Positions 9,850 through 18,162 of a stretch of DNA of 64,000 nt are shown one piece after another. The notes under the pieces were generated by a model, which saw only the letters and a list, made by a program, of their open reading frames with translations, had not been told where the DNA came from and searched no databases. Position 1 is the first letter of the stretch. Each line of letters starts with the position of its first letter. A program made the translations under genes and the position numbers. Origin of the DNA: Pseudomonas tensinigenes (lineage in GTDB: Bacteria > Pseudomonadota > Gammaproteobacteria > Pseudomonadales > Pseudomonadaceae); NCBI RefSeq assembly GCF_014268445.2, contig NZ_CP077089.1:734501-798500 (forward strand), read 5' to 3'.

Positions 9850-11652
9850 TCAGAACCAAGCATCCTGCATCGCCAGACACGTATCATCCCGCGCCTCCAG
9901 CAACACCAGCTCATGGTGGCAACCCGGCACTTCCCACGTCAGAAAATACCGCGCCGCCTGCAACTTGCCCTTATAGAAGTCAGCATCCGCTGCATTCCCT
10001 TTGGCCAACCCTTCCTCGGCACGAATCGCCTGCTCCAGCCAGCGCCAGCCAATCACCGTGTGCCCGAACACCTTCAGGTACAGCGCAGAGTTCGCCAGGC
10101 TGCTATTGACCTTGCCCTGTGCCAGATCGGTCAACAAACCGATGGTCACCGTTTGCAGGCGCGCCACCAGTTTCTCTAAAGGCTCACGCAACGCGGTCAG
10201 CGATTCGTATGCCGTTGCGCGCTCAGCCGTGTTGGCGATCAGTCGAATCAGTTGCTTCAGTCCCGCGCCGCCGTTCTGCGCCAGTTTGCGCCCGAGCAAG
10301 TCCAGCGACTGAATACCGTGGGTGCCTTCATGGATCGGGTTCAAGCGGTTATCGCGGTAGTACTGCTCCACCGGGTATTCACGGGTATAACCGTGACCGC
10401 CGAGAATCTGGATCGCCAGTTCGTTGGCCTTGAGGCAGAACTCCGATGGCCAGGATTTGACGATCGGAGTCAGCAAATCCAGCAACTCATGCGCCTGTTT
10501 ACGCTCGGCTTCAGACTCAAGCGTGGTGGTGTCATCGAACAAACGGGCGGCATACAAACCGAGGTCAAAGGCACCTTCGACGTAGGATTTTTGCGTTAGC
10601 AGCATGCGTCTGACGTCCGCATGCTGAATGATCGCTACCGGCGCAGTGGTCGGATCCTTGCTGTCCGGCACGCGACCCTGCGGCCGCTCGCGGGCGTACT
10701 CCAGCGAGTACAGATAACCGGCATAACCGAGCATCACCGCGCCCATGCCGACGCCGATCCGTGCTTCGTTCATCATCTGGAACATATAGCTCAAACCGCG
10801 ATGCGGCTCGCCCACCAGATAGCCGACACACTCGCCGTTATCGCCGAAGTTCAGCGCTGTGGAGGTTGTGCCGCGCCAGCCCATCTTGTGAAACAGCCCG
10901 GCCAGCAGTACGTCATTACGCTGACCGAGGCTGCCGTCATCGTTGACCAGAAACTTTGGCACGATAAACAGCGAGATACCTTTAACACCCGCAGGCGCAT
11001 CGGGCAGCTTGGCCAGGACCATGTGCACGATGTTCTCCGACAGCGGGTGATCGCCGCCGGAAATGAAGATCTTGTTGCCCTTCAGGCGATAGGTGCCGTC
11101 GGACGCCGGCTCGGCGCGTGTACGAATATCTGACAGCGATGAACCCGCGTGCGGTTCGGTCAAGGCCATGGTTCCGAAAAAACGGCCGTCGATCATGGGC
11201 TGCAGGAAGCGCTGTTTCTGCTCGTCGGTGCCAAAACTCTCGATCAGATTCGCCGCGCCCATGGTCAGGAACGGGTACGAGGTCGAAGCCGCGTTGGCTG
11301 ACTGGAAATGCGCGAAGCAGGCTTGCGACAGCAGTGTAGGAAGCTGCATGCCGCCGGCGTCGAAACTTCTCGCGGCGTTGAGGAATCCGGCTTCAAGGAA
11401 GGCATCCACCGCTGGTTTCACTTCAGGAATCAAAATCGCCTGACCGTCTTCGTAGCGTGGTTCGTTCTCGTCGCCCTTGCGGTTGTGTGGTGCAAAGTAC
11501 TTCTCGGCGATGTTGCGCGCGGTGCCGATGGCGGCGTCGAAGGTTTCGCGATTGTGCTCGGCAAAGCGCTCACGCCGGGTCAGGCCCTCGGCATCAAGGA
11601 CTTCATACAGCTCGAAAGCCAGATTGCGGGAACTGAGCAGCGTCTCGGACAT
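9850..11652 (-). CDS. Acyl-CoA dehydrogenase, DmdC-like long form
   Basis: FAD-dependent acyl-CoA dehydrogenase of 600 residues, longer than the ~380-residue classic enzymes because of N- and C-terminal extensions, as in the 3-methylmercaptopropionyl-CoA dehydrogenase (DmdC)-like subgroup. Visible signatures are the flavin/substrate loop MALTEPHAGSSLSDI, the KGNKIFISGGDH strand and the catalytic-glutamate segment NPIHEGTHGIQSLDLLGRKL. It catalyses alpha,beta-desaturation of an acyl-CoA in the cytoplasm; the chain or substrate is unknown. The gene sits where PA5020 lies relative to the antiporter and rlmJ in P. aeruginosa. It is transcribed alone. Confidence 0.9.
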   Translation of the reverse strand: MSETLLSSRNLAFELYEVLDAEGLTRRERFAEHNRETFDAAIGTARNIAEKYFAPHNRKGDENEPRYEDGQAILIPEVKPAVDAFLEAGFLNAARSFDAGGMQLPTLLSQACFAHFQSANAASTSYPFLTMGAANLIESFGTDEQKQRFLQPMIDGRFFGTMALTEPHAGSSLSDIRTRAEPASDGTYRLKGNKIFISGGDHPLSENIVHMVLAKLPDAPAGVKGISLFIVPKFLVNDDGSLGQRNDVLLAGLFHKMGWRGTTSTALNFGDNGECVGYLVGEPHRGLSYMFQMMNEARIGVGMGAVMLGYAGYLYSLEYARERPQGRVPDSKDPTTAPVAIIQHADVRRMLLTQKSYVEGAFDLGLYAARLFDDTTTLESEAERKQAHELLDLLTPIVKSWPSEFCLKANELAIQILGGHGYTREYPVEQYYRDNRLNPIHEGTHGIQSLDLLGRKLAQNGGAGLKQLIRLIANTAERATAYESLTALREPLEKLVARLQTVTIGLLTDLAQGKVNSSLANSALYLKVFGHTVIGWRWLEQAIRAEEGLAKGNAADADFYKGKLQAARYFLTWEVPGCHHELVLLEARDDTCLAMQDAWF

Positions 11653-11772
11653 GGCGGCCTACCTGAAATTGGGGTTGGGCCGAGTCTAGGCGTGCTGATA
11701 AAGGCTGAACAGGATGATTGATCGCGGTGATGTTAGAGCCGAGCACCAACTTAACAAACACCCCAAAACAAC

Positions 11773-11862
11773 TGTGGGAGCGAGCCTGCTCGCGAAAGCG
11801 GTGGTTCAGGCAACATTGATGTCGACTGACACTCCGTCTTCGCGAGCAGGCTCGCTCCCACA
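11773..11862. repeat. REP palindrome pair (GTGGGAGCGAGC class)
   Basis: The arms TGTGGGAGCGAGCCTGCTCG and CGAGCAGGCTCGCTCCCACA face each other across about 45 bases. This is the common Pseudomonas REP doublet, here between the acyl-CoA dehydrogenase start and the putA stop. Such hairpins can stabilise mRNA ends or act as gyrase and insertion-sequence targets. Confidence 0.9.
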
Positions 11863-11912
11863 GGGGAATTGCAATCCAGGCGGCCATTGCGGTCGCCTGG
11901 GCTTACAGCGGT

Positions 11913-14900
11913 TTAGCCGATGGTCATCAAGCTCGCATTACCACCCGCCGCAGCAGTGTTAACACTCAACGCCCGCTCAATCACCAGACGCTCCAGCGCA
12001 ATATTGGTCTCGCCCTGGGACAAGCCCTGAACGCCAACGATCGCGCCGGCACGCTTGGCAATCTGCTGGCAAACGCCGCGCAACTGGTCGGAATGGCCGT
12101 GATGCAGAACCGCATCAAACACCACCTCATCCTTGTTCCAGTCAGAAACCAGCTTGATCCGCGCCTGAATCTCCTTCGGCAGGCGTGCGAACAATGCCTT
12201 GCTGATGTCGGACTCTGGCCACACCGCCGAACCACCTACCGCCAGCACCGCTGCCAGTTGCGTCAGCAGATCGCCTTCAACCTCGGCCAGGCACAACACG
12301 TGCTCGCGCGGCAGAATGGCGTAGCTGTTTTTCTCACCGGTCGGGCCGGCCAGAACGCGAGTGATGCCGCTCTGCGATTGCGCAGCGTACTGCACGCACA
12401 GGGTGCTCAGGTCAGCGAACTTGTTGCTGTCAGCCCAGGCTTTCAAGGCGTTCAGCGGTTTGCTCATGGCGTCGCGCAAACGAACGTCCGGTGCTACCAC
12501 GGCATCACCGCGAGCGAAGGATTGTTCGATGGCGTCGGTAGGGCGTGTCGCCAGCAAACGGTACAGGTACAGCGGGCCACCGGCTTTCGGGCCAGTACCC
12601 GACAGGCCTTCGCCGCCGAACGGCTGCACGCCAACCACGGCACCCACGATGTTGCGGTTGACGTAGACGTTACCGGCGTTGACGTTGTCGATCACCTTGG
12701 CGATGGTCTCGTCGATGCGCGTGTGTACGCCCAGTGTCAGGCCATAACCGGAAGCGTTGATCTGAGCGATCAGTTGATCGATTTCTTTACGCTTGTAGCG
12801 CACCACGTGCAGCACCGGGCCGAAGATCTCGCGTTGCAGTTCGTCGAAGCTTTCCAGTTCGATCAGGGTCGGCATGACGAAGGTGCCGCGTTTGACTTCT
12901 TCGGTGTCGGCAATCGCCACCTGGTACACGTTGCGACCTTTGTCGCGCATGCCCTGGATGTGCTTGTCGATGCCAGCCTTGGCTTCGGCGTCGATCACCG
13001 GGCCGATGTCCACGGACAAGCGCTCAGGGTTGCCGAGACGGCTTTCGGCCATGGCACCTTTGAGCATTTCGATGACGCGATCGGCGGAATCTTCCTGCAG
13101 GCACAGTACGCGCAGCGCCGAGCAACGCTGACCGGCGCTGTCGAAGGCCGAGGACACCACGTCGATCACCACCTGTTCGGTCAGTGCCGAAGAGTCGACG
13201 ATCATCGCGTTCTGGCCACCGGTTTCGGCGATCAGCGGAATCGGACGGCCCTGGCTGTCGAGACGGCCAGCAATGTTGCGTTGCAGCAGGCGCGCGACTT
13301 CGGTGGAACCGGTGAACATCACGCCTTTGACGCGCTCATCGCCAACCAGACCAGCGCCGACGGTTTCGCCGCGACCCGGCAGCAGTTGCAGCACGCCTTC
13401 CGGGATGCCGGCTTCGAGCATCAGGCGCACCGCTTGAGCAGCCACCAGCGGAGTTTGCTCGGCAGGCTTGGCCAATACCGGGTTACCGGCAGCCAATGCC
13501 GCAGCGACTTGGCCACTGAAGATCGCCAATGGGAAGTTCCACGGGCTGATGCACACCACCGGACCCAGTGGGCGGTGGGCGTCGTTGCTGAAATCGTTGC
13601 GCGCCTGCACTGCGTAATAACGCAGGAAGTCGACCGCTTCGCGGACTTCAGCGATGGCGTTGGCGAAGGTCTTGCCGGCTTCGCGAGCCAGCAGGCCCAT
13701 CAGCGGCTGGATCTCGCCTTCCATCAAGTCAGCGGCGCGCTCCAGAATCGCTGCGCGTTCGGCCGGCGGGGTGGCCTGCCAGATCGGCGCAGCGTTCAGC
13801 GCGCATTGAATGGCGTTGTCGACGTCTTCGACGGTGGCTTCCTGCACGTGACCGACCACATCACGGTGATCCGACGGATTCAGAACGGCTGCCGGTGTTT
13901 CGTTGCTGGAAGCGCAACCGAGCATCGGCGCGGCTTTCCAGTCGTTGTGCGCAGTGGCGAGCAGGGCGCAGGACAGCGAAGCCAGGCGATGTTCGTTGGC
14001 CATGTCGATGCCGCTGGAGTTGGCGCGTTCGGCACCGTACAGGTCACGCGGTAGCGGAATGCGCGGGTGCGGCAGGCCGAAACCACCTTCCACGGTCGCC
14101 ATCTGCTCGATCTGCGCCACCGGATCGGCCACCAGTTCCTGAATCGAAATCGACTGGTCGGCGATGCGGTTGACGAACGAAGTGTTCGCGCCGTTTTCCA
14201 GCAGTCGACGCACGAGGTACGCCAGCAGGGTTTCGTGGGTGCCGACCGGTGCGTACACGCGGCACGGACGATTCAGCTTGCCTTCGGAAACTTTGCCTAC
14301 AACCTGTTCGTAAAGCGGTTCGCCCATGCCGTGCAGGCACTGGAATTCGTACTGGCCGGGGTAATAGTTCTGACCGGCAATGTGGTAAATGGCCGACAGG
14401 GTGTGGGCGTTGTGCGTGGCGAACTGCGGGTAGATGACTTCCGGTACCGACAGCAGTTTGCGGGCGCAAGCGATGTAGGAAACGTCGGTGTACACCTTGC
14501 GGGTGTAGACCGGATAGCCTTCCAGGCCTTCGACTTGGGCGCGCTTGATTTCGCTGTCCCAGTACGCGCCTTTTACCAGACGGATCATCAGACGATGACG
14601 GCTGCGGCGAGCCAGGTCGATCACGTAGTCGATCACGTACGGGCAACGCTTCTGGTAAGCCTGGATGACGAAACCGATGCCGTTCCAGCCAGTCAGTTGC
14701 GGCTCGAAGCACAGGCGCTCAAGCAGATCCAGCGACAGTTCGAGACGGTCGGCTTCTTCGGCATCGATGTTCAGGCCGATGTCGTATTGCTTGGCCAGCA
14801 GGGTCAGCGACAGCAGGCGCGGGTACAGCTCGTCCATCACACGCTCGTACTGCGCACGGCTGTAACGCGGGTGCAGTGCCGACAACTTGATGGAGATGCC

Positions 14901-15866
14901 CGGGCCTTCATAAATCCCACGACCGTGGGAGGCTTTGCCGATCGAGTGAATGGCTTGTTCGTACGACGCCAGGTACTTCTGCGCGTCGTGTTCGGTGAGT
15001 GCCGCTTCACCGAGCATGTCGTAGGAATAACGGAAGCCCTTGGCTTCGAACTTGCTCGCGTTGGCCAGCGCTTCGGCGATGGTTTCGCCGGTGACGAACT
15101 GCTCGCCCATCAGGCGCATGGCCATGTCGACGCCCTTGCGGATCATCGGCTCGCCGCTCTTGCCGATGATGCGGCTCAGCGACGACGTCAGGCCGGCTTC
15201 GTTGTGCGTCGAGACCAGTTTGCCGGTCAGCAGCAGGCCCCAAGTGGCGGCGTTGACGAACAGCGACGGGCTGTTGCCCAAATGCGGATGCCAGTTGCCG
15301 GTGCTGATCTTGTCGCGGATCAGTGCGTCGCGAGTGCCCTTGTCCGGAATGCGCAGCAGCGCCTCGGCGAGGCACATCAGCGCCACGCCTTCCTGGGACG
15401 ACAGGGAAAATTCCTGCAGCAGACCTTGAACAATGCCTGCACGACCACCGGCACTTTTCTGGTTACGCAGTTTTTCCGCGATGGAGGCGGCGAGTTTGTT
15501 GGTGGCTTCAGCCATGGCGACCGGCAGGCGAGCCTGCTCGATCAGCATCGGCACCACTTCCGGCTCAGGGCGACGGTAAGCGGCAGTGATCGATGCGCGC
15601 AGTACAGACTGCGGCAGGATGCTTTCAGCAAATTCGAGGAAGCATTGGTGGGCGTGATCAGTGTGGACTTCGCCCGCCTCATCGGCGTCCTTGGCGGTCA
15701 AACCGTTCAGCTCGGTCAGGGTTGCACCACCCTCGAGTTTCTCCAGGTAATTGAAAATTGCCTGCTTGATCAGCCAGTGCGGTGTGCGATCAATCGAGGT
15801 CGCGGCCGCCTTCAGGCGCTCGCGGGTCGGGTCATCAAGTTTGACCCCAAGGGTGGTGGTAGCCAT
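11913..15866 (-). CDS. putA: Bifunctional proline dehydrogenase / P5C dehydrogenase and put repressor
   Basis: PutA (1317 residues) oxidises proline to pyrroline-5-carboxylate on FAD and then to glutamate with NAD+. An N-terminal ribbon-helix-helix DNA-binding segment (1-48: TTLGVKLDDPTRERLK) marks the three-function type that represses its own genes. The proline dehydrogenase barrel spans about 200-580 (GIYEGPGISIKLSALHPRY; RLVKGAYWDSEIK). The aldehyde dehydrogenase spans about 650-1130 with its nucleophile in DSAGQRCSALRV near residue 912. A C-terminal ALDH-like domain of ~190 residues follows. The ATG at 15866 has GAGGA nine bases upstream; an earlier in-frame ATG at 15902 would precede the DNA-binding domain with unrelated residues. 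It is divergent from putP across six GTTGCA motifs. Confidence 0.97.
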   Translation of the reverse strand: MATTTLGVKLDDPTRERLKAAATSIDRTPHWLIKQAIFNYLEKLEGGATLTELNGLTAKDADEAGEVHTDHAHQCFLEFAESILPQSVLRASITAAYRRPEPEVVPMLIEQARLPVAMAEATNKLAASIAEKLRNQKSAGGRAGIVQGLLQEFSLSSQEGVALMCLAEALLRIPDKGTRDALIRDKISTGNWHPHLGNSPSLFVNAATWGLLLTGKLVSTHNEAGLTSSLSRIIGKSGEPMIRKGVDMAMRLMGEQFVTGETIAEALANASKFEAKGFRYSYDMLGEAALTEHDAQKYLASYEQAIHSIGKASHGRGIYEGPGISIKLSALHPRYSRAQYERVMDELYPRLLSLTLLAKQYDIGLNIDAEEADRLELSLDLLERLCFEPQLTGWNGIGFVIQAYQKRCPYVIDYVIDLARRSRHRLMIRLVKGAYWDSEIKRAQVEGLEGYPVYTRKVYTDVSYIACARKLLSVPEVIYPQFATHNAHTLSAIYHIAGQNYYPGQYEFQCLHGMGEPLYEQVVGKVSEGKLNRPCRVYAPVGTHETLLAYLVRRLLENGANTSFVNRIADQSISIQELVADPVAQIEQMATVEGGFGLPHPRIPLPRDLYGAERANSSGIDMANEHRLASLSCALLATAHNDWKAAPMLGCASSNETPAAVLNPSDHRDVVGHVQEATVEDVDNAIQCALNAAPIWQATPPAERAAILERAADLMEGEIQPLMGLLAREAGKTFANAIAEVREAVDFLRYYAVQARNDFSNDAHRPLGPVVCISPWNFPLAIFSGQVAAALAAGNPVLAKPAEQTPLVAAQAVRLMLEAGIPEGVLQLLPGRGETVGAGLVGDERVKGVMFTGSTEVARLLQRNIAGRLDSQGRPIPLIAETGGQNAMIVDSSALTEQVVIDVVSSAFDSAGQRCSALRVLCLQEDSADRVIEMLKGAMAESRLGNPERLSVDIGPVIDAEAKAGIDKHIQGMRDKGRNVYQVAIADTEEVKRGTFVMPTLIELESFDELQREIFGPVLHVVRYKRKEIDQLIAQINASGYGLTLGVHTRIDETIAKVIDNVNAGNVYVNRNIVGAVVGVQPFGGEGLSGTGPKAGGPLYLYRLLATRPTDAIEQSFARGDAVVAPDVRLRDAMSKPLNALKAWADSNKFADLSTLCVQYAAQSQSGITRVLAGPTGEKNSYAILPREHVLCLAEVEGDLLTQLAAVLAVGGSAVWPESDISKALFARLPKEIQARIKLVSDWNKDEVVFDAVLHHGHSDQLRGVCQQIAKRAGAIVGVQGLSQGETNIALERLVIERALSVNTAAAGGNASLMTIG

Positions 15867-16324
15867 ATTTTTATCCTCATGGTTGCCACAGTTGCGTGGC
15901 ATCAGCTGGCCGCAAGATTAGCCGTGCGCCGAAAGAGGTGCAACCGGGTGCAACCCTTTTTTTGTCGGAATAATAGGCAGCTCGTCAGGAATTATTTTCT
16001 GGTACGAAAGTGCTGCTCCTGCTTGGTGCTTTTGCTTCTAGCAAAGGGCCGTGACTGCCACAAAAGGGAGCAAAAACGGGGTGGTCGTCGATAAATCCGA
16101 CTAGGTGCAACTAATTCTCACGAAACTGGTTGCACCTTATTTGATTTGTTGCATAGCATTCGCGCCCAAGGTGCAACCGGGAATAACCCGGTGTACCGGC
16201 TGATGGCTTTCCTGGGGAAACATCAGTCCTAAATGCGCGGGATCCCGGATCGTCTGCCAAACGTCGTCGTTTGCGTGCGGTTCACCACCGCCGCTACATA
16301 AAAACAAAGCCAGGGCGTAACTCA
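15867..16324. promoter_or_regulatory. putA-putP control region with six GTTGCA PutA-type operators
   Basis: The 458-base divergent gap carries GTTGCA, the reported core recognised by the E. coli PutA ribbon-helix-helix domain, six times: 15939-15944 (-), 15949-15954 (-), 16106-16111 (-), 16129-16134 (+), 16148-16153 (+) and 16172-16177 (-). The third and fourth form perfect 9-base arms (AGGTGCAAC 16103-16111, GTTGCACCT 16129-16137). Two sites lie about 75-85 bases before putA and four lie 150-220 bases before putP. No other gene is visible here. Confidence 0.75.
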
Positions 16325-17809
16325 ATGAGCGTAAGCAATCCAACCCTGATCACGTTCGTGATCTACATCGCAGCAATGGTGCTGATCGGCTTGATGGCCT
16401 ATCGCTCCACCAACAACCTTTCTGACTATATTCTCGGCGGTCGCAGCCTCGGCAGCGTCGTCACCGCGCTGTCCGCCGGTGCGTCCGACATGAGTGGCTG
16501 GTTGTTGATGGGCCTGCCGGGCGCCATCTATATGTCCGGTCTGTCCGAAAGCTGGATCGCCATCGGTCTGGTCATCGGTGCCTACCTGAACTGGCTGTTC
16601 GTTGCCGGCCGTCTGCGCGTGCAGACCGAGCACAACGGCGACGCCCTGACCCTGCCGGATTACTTCGCCAGCCGTTTTGAAGATAAAAGCGGTCTGCTGC
16701 GGATCATTTCGGCGATCGTGATTCTGGTGTTCTTCACCATCTACTGCGCTTCCGGCATCGTGGCCGGTGCCCGTCTGTTCGAAAGCACCTTCGGCATGTC
16801 CTACGAGACGGCGCTGTGGGCCGGTGCTGCGGCGACGATTGCTTACACCTTTATTGGTGGTTTCCTCGCGGTGAGCTGGACCGACACCGTACAAGCCACG
16901 CTGATGATTTTCGCGCTGATCCTCACGCCGATCATCGTCCTGCTGGCTACTGGTGGCGTCGATACCACGTTCCTGGCGATCGAGGCGCAAGATCCGAGCA
17001 ACTTCGACATGCTCAAAGGCACCACCTTCATCGGCATTATCTCGCTGATGGGCTGGGGTCTGGGCTACTTCGGTCAGCCGCACATCCTCGCGCGTTTCAT
17101 GGCGGCGGATTCGGTTAAGTCGATCGCCAAGGCGCGTCGCATTTCCATGACCTGGATGATCCTGTGCCTGGGCGGCACCGTGGCGGTGGGCTTCTTCGGT
17201 ATCGCGTACTTCTCGGCGCACCCGGAAGTTGCCGGTCCCGTGACCGAGAACCACGAACGCGTGTTCATCGAACTGGCCAAACTGCTGTTCAACCCATGGA
17301 TCGCCGGTGTGCTGCTGTCGGCCATTCTGGCTGCGGTGATGAGCACCTTGAGCTGCCAGTTGCTGGTGTGCTCGAGCGCCCTGACCGAAGACTTCTACAA
17401 AACCTTCCTGCGTAAATCCGCCTCCCAGGTTGAACTGGTCTGGGTCGGCCGCGCCATGGTGCTGTTGGTTGCACTGATCGCGATCGCCTTGGCCGCCAAC
17501 CCGGAAAACCGCGTACTCGGCCTGGTGTCCTACGCCTGGGCCGGTTTCGGTGCTGCGTTCGGTCCGGTTGTGCTGATCTCGGTTATCTGGAAAGAAATGA
17601 CCCGCGACGGCGCACTGGCCGGTATTCTGGTCGGCGCGATCACCGTGGTGGTCTGGAAGCATTTCGAACTGCTGGGTCTGTACGAAATCATCCCGGGCTT
17701 CATCTTCGCCAGCCTGGCCATCTACATCGTCAGCAAGATGGGCGAGCCGACCAGAGGCATGGTGCAGCGCTTCGAAGCGGCGGAAAAAGATTTCCACCTG
17801 AACAAGTGA
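16325..17809 (+). CDS. putP: Sodium/proline symporter
   Basis: PutP (494 residues, the usual length), an inner-membrane Na+/proline symporter of the SSS family that supplies PutA. It opens MSVSNPTLITFVIYIAAMVLIG and has about 13 hydrophobic segments. SSS hallmarks include LGGRSLGSVVTALSAGASDMSGWLLMG in the first broken helix and the segment GYFGQPHILARFMAA. The ATG at 16325 is the first that gives the standard PutP N-terminus. It is divergent from putA and followed by a strong hairpin terminator at 17834-17872. Regulation by PutA through the shared GTTGCA sites is inferred. Confidence 0.97.
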   Translation: MSVSNPTLITFVIYIAAMVLIGLMAYRSTNNLSDYILGGRSLGSVVTALSAGASDMSGWLLMGLPGAIYMSGLSESWIAIGLVIGAYLNWLFVAGRLRVQTEHNGDALTLPDYFASRFEDKSGLLRIISAIVILVFFTIYCASGIVAGARLFESTFGMSYETALWAGAAATIAYTFIGGFLAVSWTDTVQATLMIFALILTPIIVLLATGGVDTTFLAIEAQDPSNFDMLKGTTFIGIISLMGWGLGYFGQPHILARFMAADSVKSIAKARRISMTWMILCLGGTVAVGFFGIAYFSAHPEVAGPVTENHERVFIELAKLLFNPWIAGVLLSAILAAVMSTLSCQLLVCSSALTEDFYKTFLRKSASQVELVWVGRAMVLLVALIAIALAANPENRVLGLVSYAWAGFGAAFGPVVLISVIWKEMTRDGALAGILVGAITVVVWKHFELLGLYEIIPGFIFASLAIYIVSKMGEPTRGMVQRFEAAEKDFHLNK

Positions 17810-17833
17810 TTGTTCTGAGCTGAGGCTCACCCG

Positions 17834-17872
17834 AAAACGGCCCGTTTCCTACAGGATACGGGCCGTTTTTTT
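17834..17872 (+). terminator. Rho-independent terminator of putP
   Basis: The perfect stem AAAACGGCCCGT / ACGGGCCGTTTT, with a ~13-base loop, is followed by a run of T. It lies 25 bases after the putP stop codon. Confidence 0.93.
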
Positions 17873-18162
17873 GTGCCTGTGATTTCTCGAATCCTGTGGA
17901 AATCCATTGTGGGAGCGAGCCTGCTCGCGAATGCGATTGATCATTCAATGAATGTGTCGACTGACATGCCGCTTTCGCGAGCAGGCTCGCTCCCACAGGG
18001 TTCGGTGGTGGTTTTGGAGATTTGTCTGTAGTTGAAGGCGCTGCTTTTTGCAGGGTTTTTCGTCAATGAAAGTAGGGCAAATCTGATTTTCTCGTCACCC
18101 ATTCATCACCCCTTGCCCCTCATGCAGAATCGCCCGCCCTTCATTCTGCAGAGAGACATCGG
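17873..18162. other. Gap between putP terminator and vgrG, one REP doublet, no gene
   Basis: Apart from the REP doublet at 17908-17997 it holds AT-richer DNA before vgrG (for example GTAGGGCAAATCTGATTTTC near 18070). That stretch presumably contains the vgrG promoter, but I cannot assign clear -35/-10 elements. Confidence 0.5.
17908..17997. repeat. REP palindrome pair (GTGGGAGCGAGC class)
   Basis: TGTGGGAGCGAGCCTGCTCG and its inverse CGAGCAGGCTCGCTCCCACA are separated by about 50 bases. The arms match those at 11773-11862 and 61437-61526. Confidence 0.9.

Noticed and set aside
12093..16094. Very long open frames antisense to putA (and likewise opposite aceF and dipA)
   Set aside because: Their products are low-complexity, rich in His/Gln/Arg, and mirror the codon pattern of the real gene. 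This is a high-GC artefact.
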